Positions 1 to 12,741 of a stretch of 64,000 nucleotides of DNA are shown in pieces. Source of the DNA: Dipteronia dyeriana. Its lineage: Eukaryota; Streptophyta; Magnoliopsida; Sapindales; Sapindaceae. How positions within the stretch are numbered: position 1 is the first letter of the stretch; each line of letters starts with the position of its first letter. Position numbers and translations under genes: made by a program. The stretch lies in NCBI GenBank assembly GCA_032871835.1, contig CM065296.1, positions 119,546,146 through 119,610,145 of the forward strand. Direction: 5' to 3'. The notes under the pieces are model-generated. The model saw only the letters and a program-made list of their open reading frames with translations, did no database searches and had not been told where the DNA came from.

Positions 1-1163
1 CTGCATAAAGATTCAAATGACGGTTCCTTGACACGTATATCTGTATTGCCAAATTTAAAAGTGTTATTCTTTTATGATGTTTATCTTTACTGAATACAGA
101 TCCATAACAAAAGCGGAAAAAGATGGGAGTCTGGATTAAGAGCTAACACTATCTTTAACCGTCCACCTAGTAGGTTGGCATGTGAGTGGAAAAGCCTAAT
201 AAAGCTTTGAAATGATCTATGAGAGAAATAAACCTCACCTAACAAGCAGAGTGTATGCAATCCAAGCGAACGATTTCTTTGAATTTTCTCATAAAAGCTA
301 TCAGGTCTCCAAGTTTCGGTAAAGAATGGAATCGAAACTGTCTCTCCATATCGGTACAGTTGTAAGCCACAAATTCCAATTGCATTCATCACTGATGCAT
401 TGAAAACGACCTTGACCTGAACCCCCAAATTCTTGGCCCTAACAACCAGATCAGAGTGTGTTGTAGCTCTGCATCCCAAACCAAATAGTAAACATTTAAA
501 AAAAAAGTAGCAATAAGATTAAGCCATGAAACAAAAACCACATAAGTAATACAAAACATGTTGCAGAGGAAGCAAAGCAGCCCCACATTTGTTGTCATGG
601 ACAACGAACGAACGAATATACACACACACAACCTTCTGTCCAGACGGACAAATTCGCTATGAAACCGATCAAAATGTTATATTTATTCTACTTCAAACTA
701 TAAAATTCCATAAAAGAACAATAAACCCAACAAAGAGCATATACAGATCAACAAAATCGAATTTCAAAAACAGTAAAAAAGAAGAAGCAAATTTGAGAAT
801 ACCCAAAAGGGTCACCGACGACAAGAAAAGCCACATCGGAGTCTCGAGCTTCAGACAGAAAATGATCAGCTTTCTCTTCCACCGTTTCTCTATCTGCAAC
901 CGTAATTGGTCTCCCATACAGCTTTTCCTGTACAACAAATTAAATATTAAAACTTTAAAAGCATTCAAAAGCATTAAATACAGTGAAGATACAAAAAAAA
1001 AAAATGAAATTACCAGAGTGGAGATGCCATCGATGGACAAACCAAAAGAGAGAAGAGAAGTGTAAGCTTCAATATAAACCTTGTCGCATTTCTTCACTGC
1101 GTCTAGTCCTCTCAGTGTTATGTCTCTCTCGTCACCCAAACCCAGTCCTATTATGTATAACAT
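1..1163 (-). CDS. DPH5: Diphthine methyl ester synthase DPH5, 5' four exons (3' end outside window)
   Basis: DPH5 is a SAM-dependent methyltransferase that builds diphthine on the conserved histidine of elongation factor 2 in the cytosol. Exons read on the minus strand: 1014-1163 (50 codons), 803-927, 239-468 and 1-40; the phases join cleanly (150+125+230+40 nt) and all introns are GT-AG. The start [20 protein letters not shown] contains the glycine-rich GLGLGD motif of this methylase family. Exon 2 ends in VVGDPFG and exon 3 continues [20 protein letters not shown], the typical substrate and cofactor loop; [16 protein letters not shown] follows. No stop or frameshift is visible in about 181 residues. 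The fourth exon seems to end at base 1 of the window, so the C-terminal exons are missing here. A decayed duplicate lies at 36.1-37.8 kb. A CT-rich stretch sits just upstream of the ATG. Confidence 0.93.
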
Positions 1164-1339
1164 CTCTCTCTCTCTAAGTGTTTTTCTCTGCTAAACCCTA
1201 ACTCGTAGCTCGCAAACCACTCTTAAAATCCTTCAAAAGAACAAAGACAACAGTAATGTTACCGGGCTGGAATTTTGGGTTTAAAATAAATTTTTTCACT
1301 ATTTTAATTTTACCGTTTACAGGCTCTACTGTACTGGTT

Positions 1340-1569
1340 CGGTAACTTACAGGGCCAGCCACTGACCGTCGGATGGTTTATCTATCAATCCAATGGTTAT
1401 ATGTTTCTTTCTCATCAAACCGACACCGTTTAACTCCCTTTTAACAACCGTAGCCTGGTTTTTGCTCGTTAACGGTTTCTTCTTCTATGATTTTGAGTTT
1501 ATTAAAGCGATCTCTAAGCTAATCAGTGAAAACCCAGATCGTTTGTTCTTTGGTCTCTCTCATGTTCAG
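1340..1569 (+). other. Exon-like segment divergent from DPH5, also present at 45.4-45.7 kb
   Basis: This segment upstream of DPH5, on the opposite strand, recurs almost unchanged at 45440-45668, next to the second DPH5 copy. It has an open frame reading NGFFFYDFEFIKAISKLIS and further residues, and ends at a good splice donor (CAG|GTTAGA, exon end 1569). The two copies differ at only a few bases between about 1474 and 1590. It may be the first exon, possibly non-coding, of a gene transcribed away from DPH5 from a shared promoter. I do not recognise a protein family, the frame begins without a convincing ATG, and no downstream exon was found before LQY1, which is on the other strand. It could equally be duplicated 5' regulatory DNA. 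Confidence 0.3.
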
Positions 1570-1599
1570 GTTAGATTTCTATCAATCACTTTATTTTGA

Positions 1600-2311
1600 A
1601 TCGTGATTTGTGATATGTATCGCTGTGCATTGATATGGAAAAAATCTGCAGTACTTGGCTTTTATCATGTTTGTTACTTAAAACTAGAGTAAATTTGTTG
1701 TTTTTCTTCTTATATTCTCTTTACTTATCAAATTTCATTTGAAATTTAGTGCTTACTTATTAACTGGTTCAAAAAAATATGCATTGTTGGAGCTGCAGCT
1801 TATTAGAAAAACAAGCATTGTTTTATGTGATGGTTTGTGTTGCTTATTTTTTTCGCATTTGGAAATACTTTGACGTGACTGTAACCTAGAAATTGGAAGC
1901 TTGATGAGCTTTGTTGATTCAAAGCTCAAATGGGTTTATTTTTAAGGGAGAAGCTTGATGAGCTTTGTTGGTGTTTTCACTTTTCACTGCTATTTGCAAG
2001 ATGGTTGTTAGCTAGATATCAATGATATAACTGGAATAGTGGAGGACATCCGTTTTGAAGTGTTCGATTCAGGGGATGATATGTTGAGTGTTGCGAGAAA
2101 AAACACGAAAAATACATTGGCAGCAATTTAGTTTTAAACAGAAACCATTTCTCTAACATTCTCTCAGCCAAGGATCAAAGAACAAATACATGAAAAGCAA
2201 AACTAATTAGGTGTTTACAATCTAAAAAAATAATGGTTCACCTCTTCTCTTCTTCCTGTTTAAGTCTGGCCTCTGTTAGCTATCAGAAGTCCAAAACCAT
2301 TGTGTTAAACT
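1600..2311. other. Intergenic, no gene seen
   Basis: AT-rich sequence with short stop-bounded frames only. A phrase around 'agcttgatgagctttgttg' occurs twice near 1897-1970. It lies just past the 3' end of LQY1 and upstream of the DPH5-side exon-like segment; I see nothing else in it. Confidence 0.5.
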
Positions 2312-3618
2312 TCAGTCATCATCTTTGAATTCTCTGTACAAAACAGAATAGAGACTCTTGTTATGTTATTATTGTCTGCATTTTTTTGATTGCTTGTATC
2401 TATTTTCTGTTTTCTTGTACTTGATTGATTGTTTTTGCACCAGGAGAGGGAACAAGTATAGCTCATACCTGCGATCAAGATATCGCGGTTGAATTCCACT
2501 GCCTTGACAAGTAGTGCACGTCAAAGAACCATTGCCGTCGCAGTTAATGCATTTCGAGACTTCTTTTTCATCACCGCCAAGCTCTAATGTAATGTTGCCG
2601 GATCCCAAGCAAAATCTGCATTTCTCTAGACCACAAAAGGTTCGATATAAGGTAAATTCCATACCCAAGATACCATATATACAATGGAAACTCCATGGAA
2701 TATGTCCTGAAAAACCATAATATTCATTTTATACGAGCATTTGAAACTTCGATTTGATTGAATTTCTGTCAATATTAGAGATCAATCTTACTTTTCAATG
2801 TGATTGATTTATTAATTCCTTCAAATCTAAACAAATTCAGTGGATCTATTCAATTCCTATATATGAAACATACAGACTTGCCCATGTTAAATTCTACATC
2901 TACTTAGATTAACCTATTGTTGTGAGAAAAGATTGAAAACAACCATCAATATAACTGTCAAAACAATTTGACACTACCATTACTCAGAAAACTAGAAAAC
3001 CAAGCATTCCAGTGCCTTACCCAGAAAATTCAACAAGTGATTAGAGATAGTCTATGTAAAAAATACTTACGAGCACCGGACCCATTACAAGGAAAGCAAG
3101 GCTGAGTATTGTCTCTCTTTGACTGCACCAAAAGTTAGCAAAATTTAGCTTCAATGTAAAAAGTTTTACTTAACCAAAACAATAAAATTCTCAAATTCTT
3201 AGCTTTAAAAAATCGAAACTCACAGCATTGTCTATCTGGGATTCATAGAAGACTGGAATGCCTATACCAACCGCAACACTCACAACCCCAACTGTAATTG
3301 CCACTATCTGATAAAATATAAATAATCGGTCACCATTTGTTACATATATATATAACTGTTACATTGAAAAATTTAACTTAAAAATCATCATCATTATATG
3401 ACATTAAAAGGGAACATGAAGTTGAGAGATGGAACCGTGGTTTGATCAAGATCGATGGCTCTGATGCATGGATAGGAAGACCGTCCTGGTGACCGTTGGA
3501 TTCTTGAAGACTTGATTGAGATGGAATTAGCATTAGCAGCAGCAGAATGTGAAGAGAGCTTGAGTGGAGGACAAAGAAATGGAGAGTTAAGACGGTGAAG
3601 AGAAGGTGCTATTGACAT
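2312..3618 (-). CDS. LQY1: LQY1-type thylakoid zinc-finger protein (PSII maintenance)
   Basis: Family members (LOW QUANTUM YIELD OF PSII 1) are small thylakoid membrane proteins with a DnaJ-type zinc finger that have disulfide isomerase activity and aid repair of photosystem II. Coding exons on the minus strand: 3436-3618, 3224-3307, 3071-3122, 2469-2625 and 2312-2333; total 498 nt, 165 residues, all phases consistent and the stop TGA at 2312-2314. The N-terminal 61 residues are Ser/Arg-rich and look like a chloroplast transit peptide. Exon 2 encodes one membrane segment (IVAITVGVVSVAVGIGIPVF). Exons 3 and 4 supply four C-x2-C-x-G-x-G units: CFPCNGSG, CRFCLGSG, CINCDGNG and CTTCQGSG. The C-terminus is RREFKDDD. 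I chose the ATG at 3616-3618 over the in-frame ATG at 3654 because the family begins close to this point and the upstream residues are only lysine-rich. The gene looks intact. Confidence 0.93.
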
Positions 3619-3660
3619 TTTTTTTTCCTTCTTGTTCTGTTTCTTCAATTTCAATTCAGT

Positions 3661-6600
3661 TCAATTTCCATTTCAAGTCGGTCTTTTTGGCAACACAGCC
3701 ACTGTTTTGGATATGTGGATGTCAACGACCAGACAACAATTGGAGACTTTGATATCTCAAGCTCGATTCGAAATTCCACGTGGCTGTCATTTCATGGACT
3801 ATTTGGACTTGAAACTTGAAACCATTTTCACGGTGAATCGTGGGCTTGGACTGCTTATATGGATCCTATCGTGGGCTTGGACTGCTTATATGGATCCTCT
3901 ATCTCTTATCTTAAGGTCCAATGTTTTCGACCCGTGTTAGAATTAAGTTTCATATGTTTTAGGCAAGAGGACACCGACTCAACCTATAATTTCGTAGCGT
4001 AGGTGTAACCGTATGAAGGTCGTGCCACTGGACGGATCTCATTTAATCTATTGTGTGTGTTTTTTTTTTAAAAAGGTCCATAATATATGACCATTATTAT
4101 CACCCCATACACATAGTAATGATAATTTGAATTGAAAACAAATTCTTTAAATTCACTAAATTGCAATGATCAAACGTGTCAAACAGCCAACATTGTTTCA
4201 CTTTTACTAACCCAATAATTTCGGAAGTAGGAAAAAAAAATAATCATAAATAGAAACACACTAGATTTTGTAGTTTCTGTATTTTGTCGTTATTAATAAT
4301 TTAATATATTACTATTAAAACAACTAAAACCAATAATAATAGCACACTTATTGACCAATGCATTGAATTAAAGCTCATAGAAACCAATCATGACAAAGCA
4401 ACAAAAGATTGCGATCCAACGGATCTCTTTTAATTTTTTTTCCATTACACATTTACACCACTTCACTGCAGACTCACTTCTACCATGAAATAGTAAACAC
4501 AATGAAGTGGTGCACCAAACTTTGTCAAAAATCACCGCACGGTGAAATCATGCATGGGTGTATGTTAAAGATATACATATAGTAGTAGTTATTCCAACAT
4601 AAAATATTATCAGATTAAATTAATGTTTTAATCACCAAACCGCACCGGATAGTAGTTTCTCTCCGAAACTTGATGATCAAATTTATAGGTTGTGAAATAA
4701 GTAGATTGTTAAAGATGAGAGTGACAGGGTACCAAACAAAAATAATTAAAAGCCACGTGAGTGTCGTGTCGATGACAATTTTGAAACCGGTCTCGATGAC
4801 GTTGGGGTATTGGACCCTTGTCTCTCCAATTGGAAATTTGGACCAGTTTTAATTGATCGACACTCACTACATACTCTCTCTTGAGTCTTCTTGATCATAT
4901 TAAAACGTAGAATCCAAGGCTCTTTGGAACCATCCCCACCTCACATGCTTTCCTTTAATTTTCTCTTTTTCTTCCAAAAAGCCTTTTCAGGTTTCCTTCT
5001 GATTAACAACACAAAGCAATATGTCATGAAATTATGAAAACATGTTTTGCGGAAGCATTTTAGCAGAGAAATGCATTTTTATTCCTGGAAATGAGCTTGT
5101 TTTGCCTTTATTTCCGGTCTAGATATAATTTACTATTCGAACGATACGAATATTAATATGTAACTATTTGTAGAGCACGTAGTTGTATAAAACATTGCTC
5201 TTAAGAAAGATATCATATCAAAATCTGATGTGATCCCAACTAAATGAACAACTTGATTAAAGTTGAGGCTCCTGGCTTGCAATCAAAGATTGGAATCAAC
5301 ATTATAAGGCTGATAAAACCTTTTTAACAAATGGGACTTATTATCCAACTCAGACCATAATTATTGGACCTCTTTTGGGTTTGGATATTATTGCACTTAA
5401 TTACTCAAAGCAAACAGCAATAAAAAAGTAGACCCTTACAAGATGCTTTTAACTTTGTTAGCATGCAATTACTTATTTTAATTAAATTACTGCAGCTACT
5501 GTCACTATTTGGCCAAATTGTAAGGAATTTTGATCCTCTCTCTCCTATCTATCTTTACCTATTATTTAAAGATTTTAAAATATACTGTCATTATCGGGAT
5601 TAAGATTCATTCGATTTTGTACATATACTCTTAATTCAATAGTGCATGCATCCTCTTTTAGATTTCCTAATCGGGAATTTGGATTGTTTCCTCATTTAGT
5701 CATATTATTATTATATATGTATGTATAACGATGATGTAATACATATAGTCATGTACCATCCTATTAAAGAATCCCCTTTAGATGGTCTAGAAATTCCCTA
5801 CATTTGTTGTCTGAAAATTAAAAGTAGAAAGATTATTCTGTAGGACGGCATGTATTTTCCATGTGAAAGTGATGTTGAAAGTGAGAGTGATGTTAAAGTA
5901 AAGAGTAAGGAAGGATTCAAGTAGAGAGCAGCAGGACTGCAACTCTTCAACCAGAAAGACATGGAAAAAATTCAAAAAGCAAAGGAATATTGGGTTCAAA
6001 ACGAAATTATGAAAAACCACAGACCCCATTTTGTAATTCTCACACTCTATGAGGAGTTTGTAGGTAAAATTTGCTCGTTATCCATAACGATCAGATACTT
6101 TACTCGATGATTCTCCGCTTGAGATTTTGCTTCTTTTATTGGCCGTTGAGAAGGTTAGGTCAGTGTTATTCGTGATTTTACAATAATACCAACAACCATT
6201 TCAAATTTCTAGTCTATTTAGAGGGTTATATTTGTAAAATTCATCGAGTTCTTAAATAGTTAGTTCCGTGCCTCGCCGGTAGCAAACTTTATCGCCAATA
6301 AAAAATATTTTACACGTCATTAGAGCAGGAATCCCCTAAAACAAGAGCACTTTATATCGTCAAGCCTATATCGATTAGAGAAACACATGAACCGTCCGTT
6401 ATAAATCAAACGGTCACTAATCGCCTAGATTCACATCATTCTCGTGCTCCATGCAACATCTGAACTTTCCTTTTTCGAATCACGGAACTGAAAATCAGAA
6501 TATAAACTCCAAAACCCCCCCGTAAAACAAATCCGAAAATCAGGTGCCAAATAAAAGAAAAAAAAAAATAGAAAAATCTAAAATGGATTTTTATAAAACG
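3661..6600. other. Intergenic between LQY1 and the HVA22 gene, no gene seen
   Basis: The 5' flank of LQY1 runs into about 2.9 kb of AT-rich DNA with only short frames, none resembling a known protein. Contents noted: a perfect-looking 31-bp tandem pair at 3839-3900 (separate entry), small A/T tracts, and short 'gtgatgtt' repeats near 5868-5895. The last few hundred bases lead into a CT-rich stretch (about 6630-6665) typical of a plant transcription start region for the HVA22 gene. Confidence 0.5.
3839..3900. repeat. 31-bp tandem duplication
   Basis: Two adjacent copies of a 31-bp unit beginning 'cgtgggcttggactgctta'; they differ only at the last bases. It lies in the intergenic region upstream of LQY1 and shows no coding role. 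Confidence 0.85.
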
Positions 6601-6639
6601 ACATAAAAGACCGCTGCTATCGCTCGTTTTAATTTCTCT

Positions 6640-9337
6640 TCTCTCTCTCTCAGCCTCTCTTTTCTCATTGGTTTCATACTCTCAGACCGACGTCTTCGTA
6701 ACGGCTAGCAGCGGCATTTCGGCGCCGCCGATTGGTCCGTACGCCGTCGATCTCCTCCGCGATTTTACTGATCTGACTCGCGCTTTTGAACCGGTTCTCA
6801 TTATCGGTTTTTCGGTTGATTTCATCGTTTTATTTGAAGTTAATAACAATAATACTCATCGAAAGGTATATTATGTATTTATTTATTTTGTTTTCTCTCA
6901 TCCTCTTGATTTATATTAAAAATTATCACCGTAAATGATTTGGATTATGTTGAGTTTTTAGTGATTTCATTTTGATTCTCACAGTGTATTGCGACTTTGT
7001 TTTATTACTATTTATTTGAGTGACTTTTGAGCTACGGCTGCTGAGTTTTGATTTTATCTGTAATATAATAGATTTATGTACACAATAATTCGTTCGCATA
7101 TTTTTGTGAGTTCGTTGTTGATTATTTTCTGCAATTTTTAGTTATTTGTTTATAGATTCAATTTTGAACTTGCACGGTGCATTGACAAGCTAATCCTCTG
7201 TTTGGTTGATGAGGAAATTGAGTTGGAGTGGAGGTTATTTGATTTTTTCAGCAGTTTATTTTGTGTATTCTGCTAGTTATTTATTATTAGATTTCAGTCA
7301 TTTCGCATTTTTTGTTGTTGTTCATGTTTTGTAAGATATGATTCTTCACTTTTAGCTGTTAATATAATATCTTCCTTTTGAGTTTTTGTAATGGCAGGTA
7401 TATACAAAATGATTGGATCATTTCTCACAAGAGGACTCGTGTATGTTTCCGTCTTCAGATTTAGCTTCATTTGGTTGAATTGTTTGCTTTTTATTGATAT
7501 TAAGATTATACACATGTGCTTGCAGGATGGTTTTTGGCTATGCTTATCCGGCTTACGAGTGCTACAAAACTGTTGAGAGGAATAAGCCAGAGATCGAGCA
7601 ACTTCGCTTTTGGTGCCAGTATTGGTATAATATTATAGAATTGCTATTTATATTAGTTAAATGGTGGGCAATTAATTTTTGTTGATAAAGTTACATTCTA
7701 AATCACCTGTTTTGTTTTGCGTTACAGGATTCTGGTTGCGGTTTTGACAGTTAGTGAGAGAGTTGGCGATACTTTCATTTCATGGTAGGGATCTTAGTTT
7801 GAATATACATGTGTTGATTTTTCTTCTGCTTTTTTGTTTCCTAACACTTGTTTTCTATCTTGCTTTCTTGAAGGGTCCCAATGTATAGTGAAGCAAAGTT
7901 GGCATTCTTTATATATCTTTGGTACCCAAAAACGAAGGTATATACATTCATCGAGAAGAATAAAAATCTGTATTACGTTTCTTATGATGCACTAAAGAAT
8001 TTTGATGTTCATCGGTATTCACTTATTCTAAATGCCATTCATCTTTTGCTTTTTCCAGGGTACTTCATATGTATATGATTCCTTCTTTAGACCATATGTT
8101 GCAAGGCATGAGAACGAAATTGATCGTAACTTGTTGGAACTGAGAACTAGAGCTGGAGACATGGCAGTTCTATACTGGCAAAGAGCTGCAAGCTATGGGC
8201 AGACACGAGTTTTTGATATTTTGCAGTATATTGCTTCACAATCAACACCAAGGCCTCGCCCTGCACAGGTACCTATTGAAGTTAAAAAGAACAAATAGGA
8301 AATTTGTTGCACTATCTTTTCACCTTTACAAGGTTTCTAATGCATATCATGTAAGGTTGTGACTGAAAAGTTTTGAGAATAGAACAGCTTAGATATTTAG
8401 ATTCAATGAACACCATTGATGTAACTAACCAATAAGTTCCAGCACAATTGTAATGGCCAGTGCATACAGTTGCTTATAGAATTTTAACACGGGAATTTCA
8501 TGATCAGTCCCTTTTTACTCATACGCAACTTGGATTATCTAGAAATGTTGAGATTTAGGGCCTTCAACCAGTTAAGCGTTGCATATTCTGAAACTTATTA
8601 CAATTAAAAAGTGGCATCAGTCCCTTTTTGCTTTGGAGTTTGACATCAGGCTCTCACTTGGTTTCTTAGAGCATTTGCTTTTATAAATGATTTATGCTCT
8701 CAATCTGCATGTATTATATGGTATATGAAGACGTAATCAAATACTCTATTAGTCTGTCTTTGCTTAATTTTGTACAAGACTGCATTACATGTGATGTTTT
8801 ATTATTACGCAGCGACCTCCCCAAGCTACTGCAGCACAACCAGAGATGGAAGAACCGCCATCTCCTACATCTAGCACATCATCAAGTCAGCACCAAAAGG
8901 AGGTACTTGAAGAGGTGCTGAGTACTTCTCAAGTGCCCGAACCATCTCCTCGTGCAAAATCATCGAGTCTTCAAAGAGCTACTTCCTCAAATCTTCCAAA
9001 AACTAATTCTACATCCTCACATCTTCTAAAAACTAATTCTACACCCTCAAATGCCCTAAAAGCTAATTCAGCAGCCTCAAATTCTCAGAAAGCTATTTCT
9101 GCAACCTCAAATACCCAGAAAGCTACTGCTTCCTCAAATGCTCAAAAACCAAATGCTGCATCTGAAACTAGCAGCCAATCTACACCACCTGAAGCAGAAC
9201 CAATGCAAGTTGATGCGGTGTCTTCTACAGCCGATGAAAACGACACAAACCCTCCACCGAAAGAGACTGTCATGGAACAAACGGTGCGAGTAACACGTGC
9301 CAAACTTCGGAAAACCCGTTCTGCATCGAACCATTGA
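6640..9337 (+). CDS. HVA22/TB2/DP1 family protein (long HVA22i/j-like form)
   Basis: HVA22-like proteins are plant relatives of REEP/Yop1 reticulon-type proteins that shape the tubular endoplasmic reticulum; several are stress-induced. Coding exons: 7409-7440, 7526-7624, 7728-7784, 7874-7937, 8059-8268 and 8813-9337; total 987 nt, 328 residues, all phases consistent. A probable 5'-untranslated exon lies at about 6640-6865 (no ATG, good donor at 6866), with an acceptor at 7397. The start is MIGSFLTRGL; the TB2/DP1/HVA22 domain follows (VFGYAYPAYECYKTVERN, WVPMYSEAKLAFFIYLWYP, SFFRPYVARHENEID) with hydrophobic hairpins at about residues 8-20 and 38-75. The tail after residue about 155 is long, Ser/Thr/Pro-rich and contains a decapeptide repeat. 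It ends in a basic stretch (RAKLRKTRSASNH). The length suits the long HVA22i/j-type members, but I cannot assign an exact paralogue. Confidence 0.92.
8981..9156 (+). repeat. Coding minisatellite of about 30 bp in the HVA22 tail
   Basis: Roughly six imperfect in-frame copies of a 30-bp unit encode decapeptides such as TSSNLPKTNS, TSSHLLKTNS, TPSNALKANS and AASNSQKAIS. The consensus is a Ser/Thr/Asn-rich unit with one lysine. The tract lies in the last exon, outside the conserved membrane domain, so copy number could vary without hitting the core fold. Confidence 0.85.
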
Positions 9338-11496
9338 AAAAAAAAGGGAGGCTCAACTCTTTTCCCTAATTTTAGCTACAACTAGATTAAATCAGCAGGT
9401 GGGACTATGATAGGTAGCTAATCAGTGTCGTCGATGTTGGTGTAAATTTGTTGTCTTCTCCAGTTTCTATTTCATTTGTTGCATTATTTTTTGGACTTGA
9501 GAATTGAGATGGCAGATAAAAGTGGTTTGATTGATGCAAAGCCTTACATAAATGTTGTCATGATAACGCACAGCTTGCTAAAAAATTGTTACTGAGGCCG
9601 CAAAAATCAGGCTCATATGTTTGAAAATTTGATGAAATGTATTCTTTTGTGCCTCAAATGTAGAAAGACTGATATCTTGTCGGCAGAATCATTTATCATC
9701 TCATCAACACATCTATCCATTGCAAGTTTGCAACATTGTCACAAATTAATAATCATAATAAGATAATTACAAGGGAATCATATGTATAAATGATTGACAA
9801 GTTTATATTAGTACATCAAGTTGGCAATGTACAGATTTAGTACCTTTTTAGTTCATGTCATAACAATGAAGTTTATATAGTTATTTCAGATCAAGTTATT
9901 ATGGTTTTCTATTAATTACTATGGTTTTTAAATTGTAAACCAAGATTTTCTCTTAATGCGACTTTTTGACTAGTGAGAGTAGTCTTTCAGTATTATAATT
10001 AGTATAACGGATAAGATGATAACTAATTAACTATTAAGAGTGGTTTGAGATGGTAACTTAAAAAATTCTATCAAAAAGGATTTTTCAACGATTTTTTCTT
10101 TACATAGTCTAACTAATTAGGTCTATAATATATACTTTATAGTTTTGATCAATCTAATTAGTTGTTAGTTCACCGGTTGTTTTGGTATTTAGTGGAAATC
10201 AAATAGAATATATCTACGACCTGCAACTTAGGAGGTCGTTAAGTCGTTAACCAACTGGATGTAATGTAACTTCATTTTTTTTTTTTTTAATTTATCATCA
10301 TGACTTCAGGGAGTCGGATCTAAAACAACTATATATGATATTGCGATCACCAGCATGACCAATCAAAGCTTAAAAGATAAAGACACTGCAACCAGTTTGT
10401 TGTGAATTAGATCTTAACAAAAGTGAAGTTAGGTCGGAAAAGAATAAAGATGAGATGATTTGGTGTGATCAGGGATGGCAACAGTTTAGATCTGCACATC
10501 TCAAATCCGTAATCAGATTTTAACAAGTTGTCTCAAACTCGACTCGTGATCCGAACGGGTTTTTGATTTCCTCCTCATATCAGGTACAAGTATACGGCCG
10601 AGGCAGGATGCCCCAAACCCAATCCGAACTGTCTGGTTTTATTTTTTAAAATTAATTATACAAATTTTAAGATACATTTAATTTTAGGATATGAACTTAA
10701 ATTTTAATATTCAATCAAAGTTAAAAATATACTTAAATTGAAAAAAATATTTAAATTTAAACATAAATACACTTAAATTTATACATACACAACAAGTTTA
10801 GTCGACAACATCTAAAATTATATAAACCTTAGTTCAAAAATAAAATACATCTAGACAAAGAGATATAAATATTAGAGTTTTATTTTTCCTTTTATATTTT
10901 TAATATCTTAAAAAATAATTTTGTAAATACCGGGTCAGAGTCATAGTAATTTGACCCATATCTGACCCAATTTAAACGGGTTAACAATATTGGATCCATA
11001 CCTGACATGAGCCCCATTTTAAGTGCCCCAAATCTGTCACAAATGTATCGAATTCCTGTCGATTTAAGGCGGGTTGGGGACTTTTACTTACAAAAAATAG
11101 ATTGACTCGAGCTTGTATTTTCCAATTCGGTTTAATATAGTTTTAGACCAAATCAGCCTTATGTAGTTATGTACCTAATAAATATTTTAAGTATGTTTTT
11201 AACTATATACACCTTTAGACGGTAAACCAGTGTTCTTATTGATAAAATATTCACATATTATAATTTGTTAATATATAATTATACATATTTAATTTAATAA
11301 TATAAAAAAAATTCCAAATAATACATAATACATTCCTTCATAATTAAAATATAATCCACCCTCTGATTTGCCACACTTTAATTTGCTTGCGAATTCAGCT
11401 TCTATGAAGATCCACATGGCAAACTAGTTAAATACACTCAATCTTGTATATGAGAAAACCAAATAATCAAATATATCCGGATAAATATCACTTATG
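9338..11496. other. 3' flank of HVA22 gene and repeat-derived DNA, no gene
   Basis: The HVA22 3' flank runs to about 9700. From 9722 to about 10480 lies copy A of a dispersed repeat (separate entry). From about 10477, beginning 'cagggatggcaac', there is a degenerate stretch of AT-rich DNA with 'aatccgaac' and 'gatccgaacggg' phrases to about 11110, which resembles the ends of non-autonomous plant transposons but has no clear partner end. At 11380-11450 is a short copy of sequence also found twice near 25040-25190. No coding frame stands out. Confidence 0.5.
9722..10480 (+). repeat. Dispersed repeat family, copy A
   Basis: Similar to copy B (22283-25200) and copy C (52860-54490). Shared phrases include 'gcaagtttgcaacattg', 'gatcaatctaattagttgtt' and 'agttcaccggttgttttggt', in the same order and orientation. 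Copy A lacks the internal TIR element of copy B and the SINE of copy C. No coding capacity is seen. Confidence 0.75.
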
Positions 11497-12741
11497 GTTT
11501 GAGCTCCACGACCATCTCATAGAGAGAACCAAAGCTTTTGTTTTCCCCACAGACGGCCTTTCCACAACGGCCTTAACAGGGTACTTACTAGCTAGATACT
11601 ATCAGAGATGGATGGAGATCATAAGCCAAACTAGTCAGTACCTGGCTTTGTTAAACCTGAGTTCATCCTAGCCAGCATCATTCTGGTTCCGGATGTGTCC
11701 AGGGTGTCCAGCCGATATACTAGACCAGTACAAAATCTGTTCTGATATGCAGGATCCTCATGCGAGGCAAGCATAGAGCATACTAGGACCTTGAAGAATC
11801 ATAGTTCCAGACATAGAACCGTCTGAAGATCAGGAAGATGAAACTATTTAGAAAGCCATTAAAACACAAACACTCAAAGCTTTATTGATATCCAGATTCT
11901 GGTTTTTACAGAGGAGATGAGGTTCCTTTAATAGGGAAGGAAGACCTTCAACGAGCCCAAGGTTGGCAAGCTTATCTTACAAGAGATAAGGCCAAAAGCG
12001 GTGGCCGACACAACAGGATAATTACAACAAAACAACAAAGAAAGCAAAAAGCTGGTCGGACAACTGGAAGACACAAAATTAATTATACAGCAGAGGTAAG
12101 TGATATAGTCACGGACTGCTTAGATTACAGGTGGAGTGATATTCATCATCAGAGTTAAGGGCTCCACAGATTGAACAGGGCCACGTGTCAGCCTGGTCTT
12201 GGGAGTCCTGAAGATAGGAATTCAGGAAAGGATGCCAACTCCTTGTGGGGTCCCTCGGGACGTCAGGAAGGATAAAAAGGACATTTGTATTGTCATTATT
12301 GACGTCACAAAGGAAATTAAGGAGGGGTATCTGGATACTTGTATGATATAAACTTTCGTAGTCATACGATGTATCCCATTCGTAGCAGACGTTAGAGGTC
12401 CAGAGAAGCTGATTATGTGGGTTATTTCTGTAGGGCCTGTTAAAGATCCAAATGCAGCATACTTTGGAAGCCTGTTCTGGGTCCATCTTCCAGAGATGGT
12501 AACGGCCCATAAGCCTGGTAAGCTCGGTTTTCCAGACAGATAGAGGATTGAACCACTGTAGGAAGGTTTGGAGGTTAACAGAGGTCGGATCTTGGACGAA
12601 ACCATATAGCGCCTGGAGAGGAAAAACTATGGCATGGTGATGGAGAACAGATAAACACCATAGGAACCATAGTACCTAGTCTGAATAGTAGTAAAAGGGT
12701 GGTGATATAAAAGGGTCGAGGAAAGGTTTACTGGGGTTGGC

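Noticed and set aside
5787..6029. Minus-strand frame of 80 codons
   Set aside because: Low-complexity hydrophobic and aromatic composition in AT-rich DNA, no family, no splice context.
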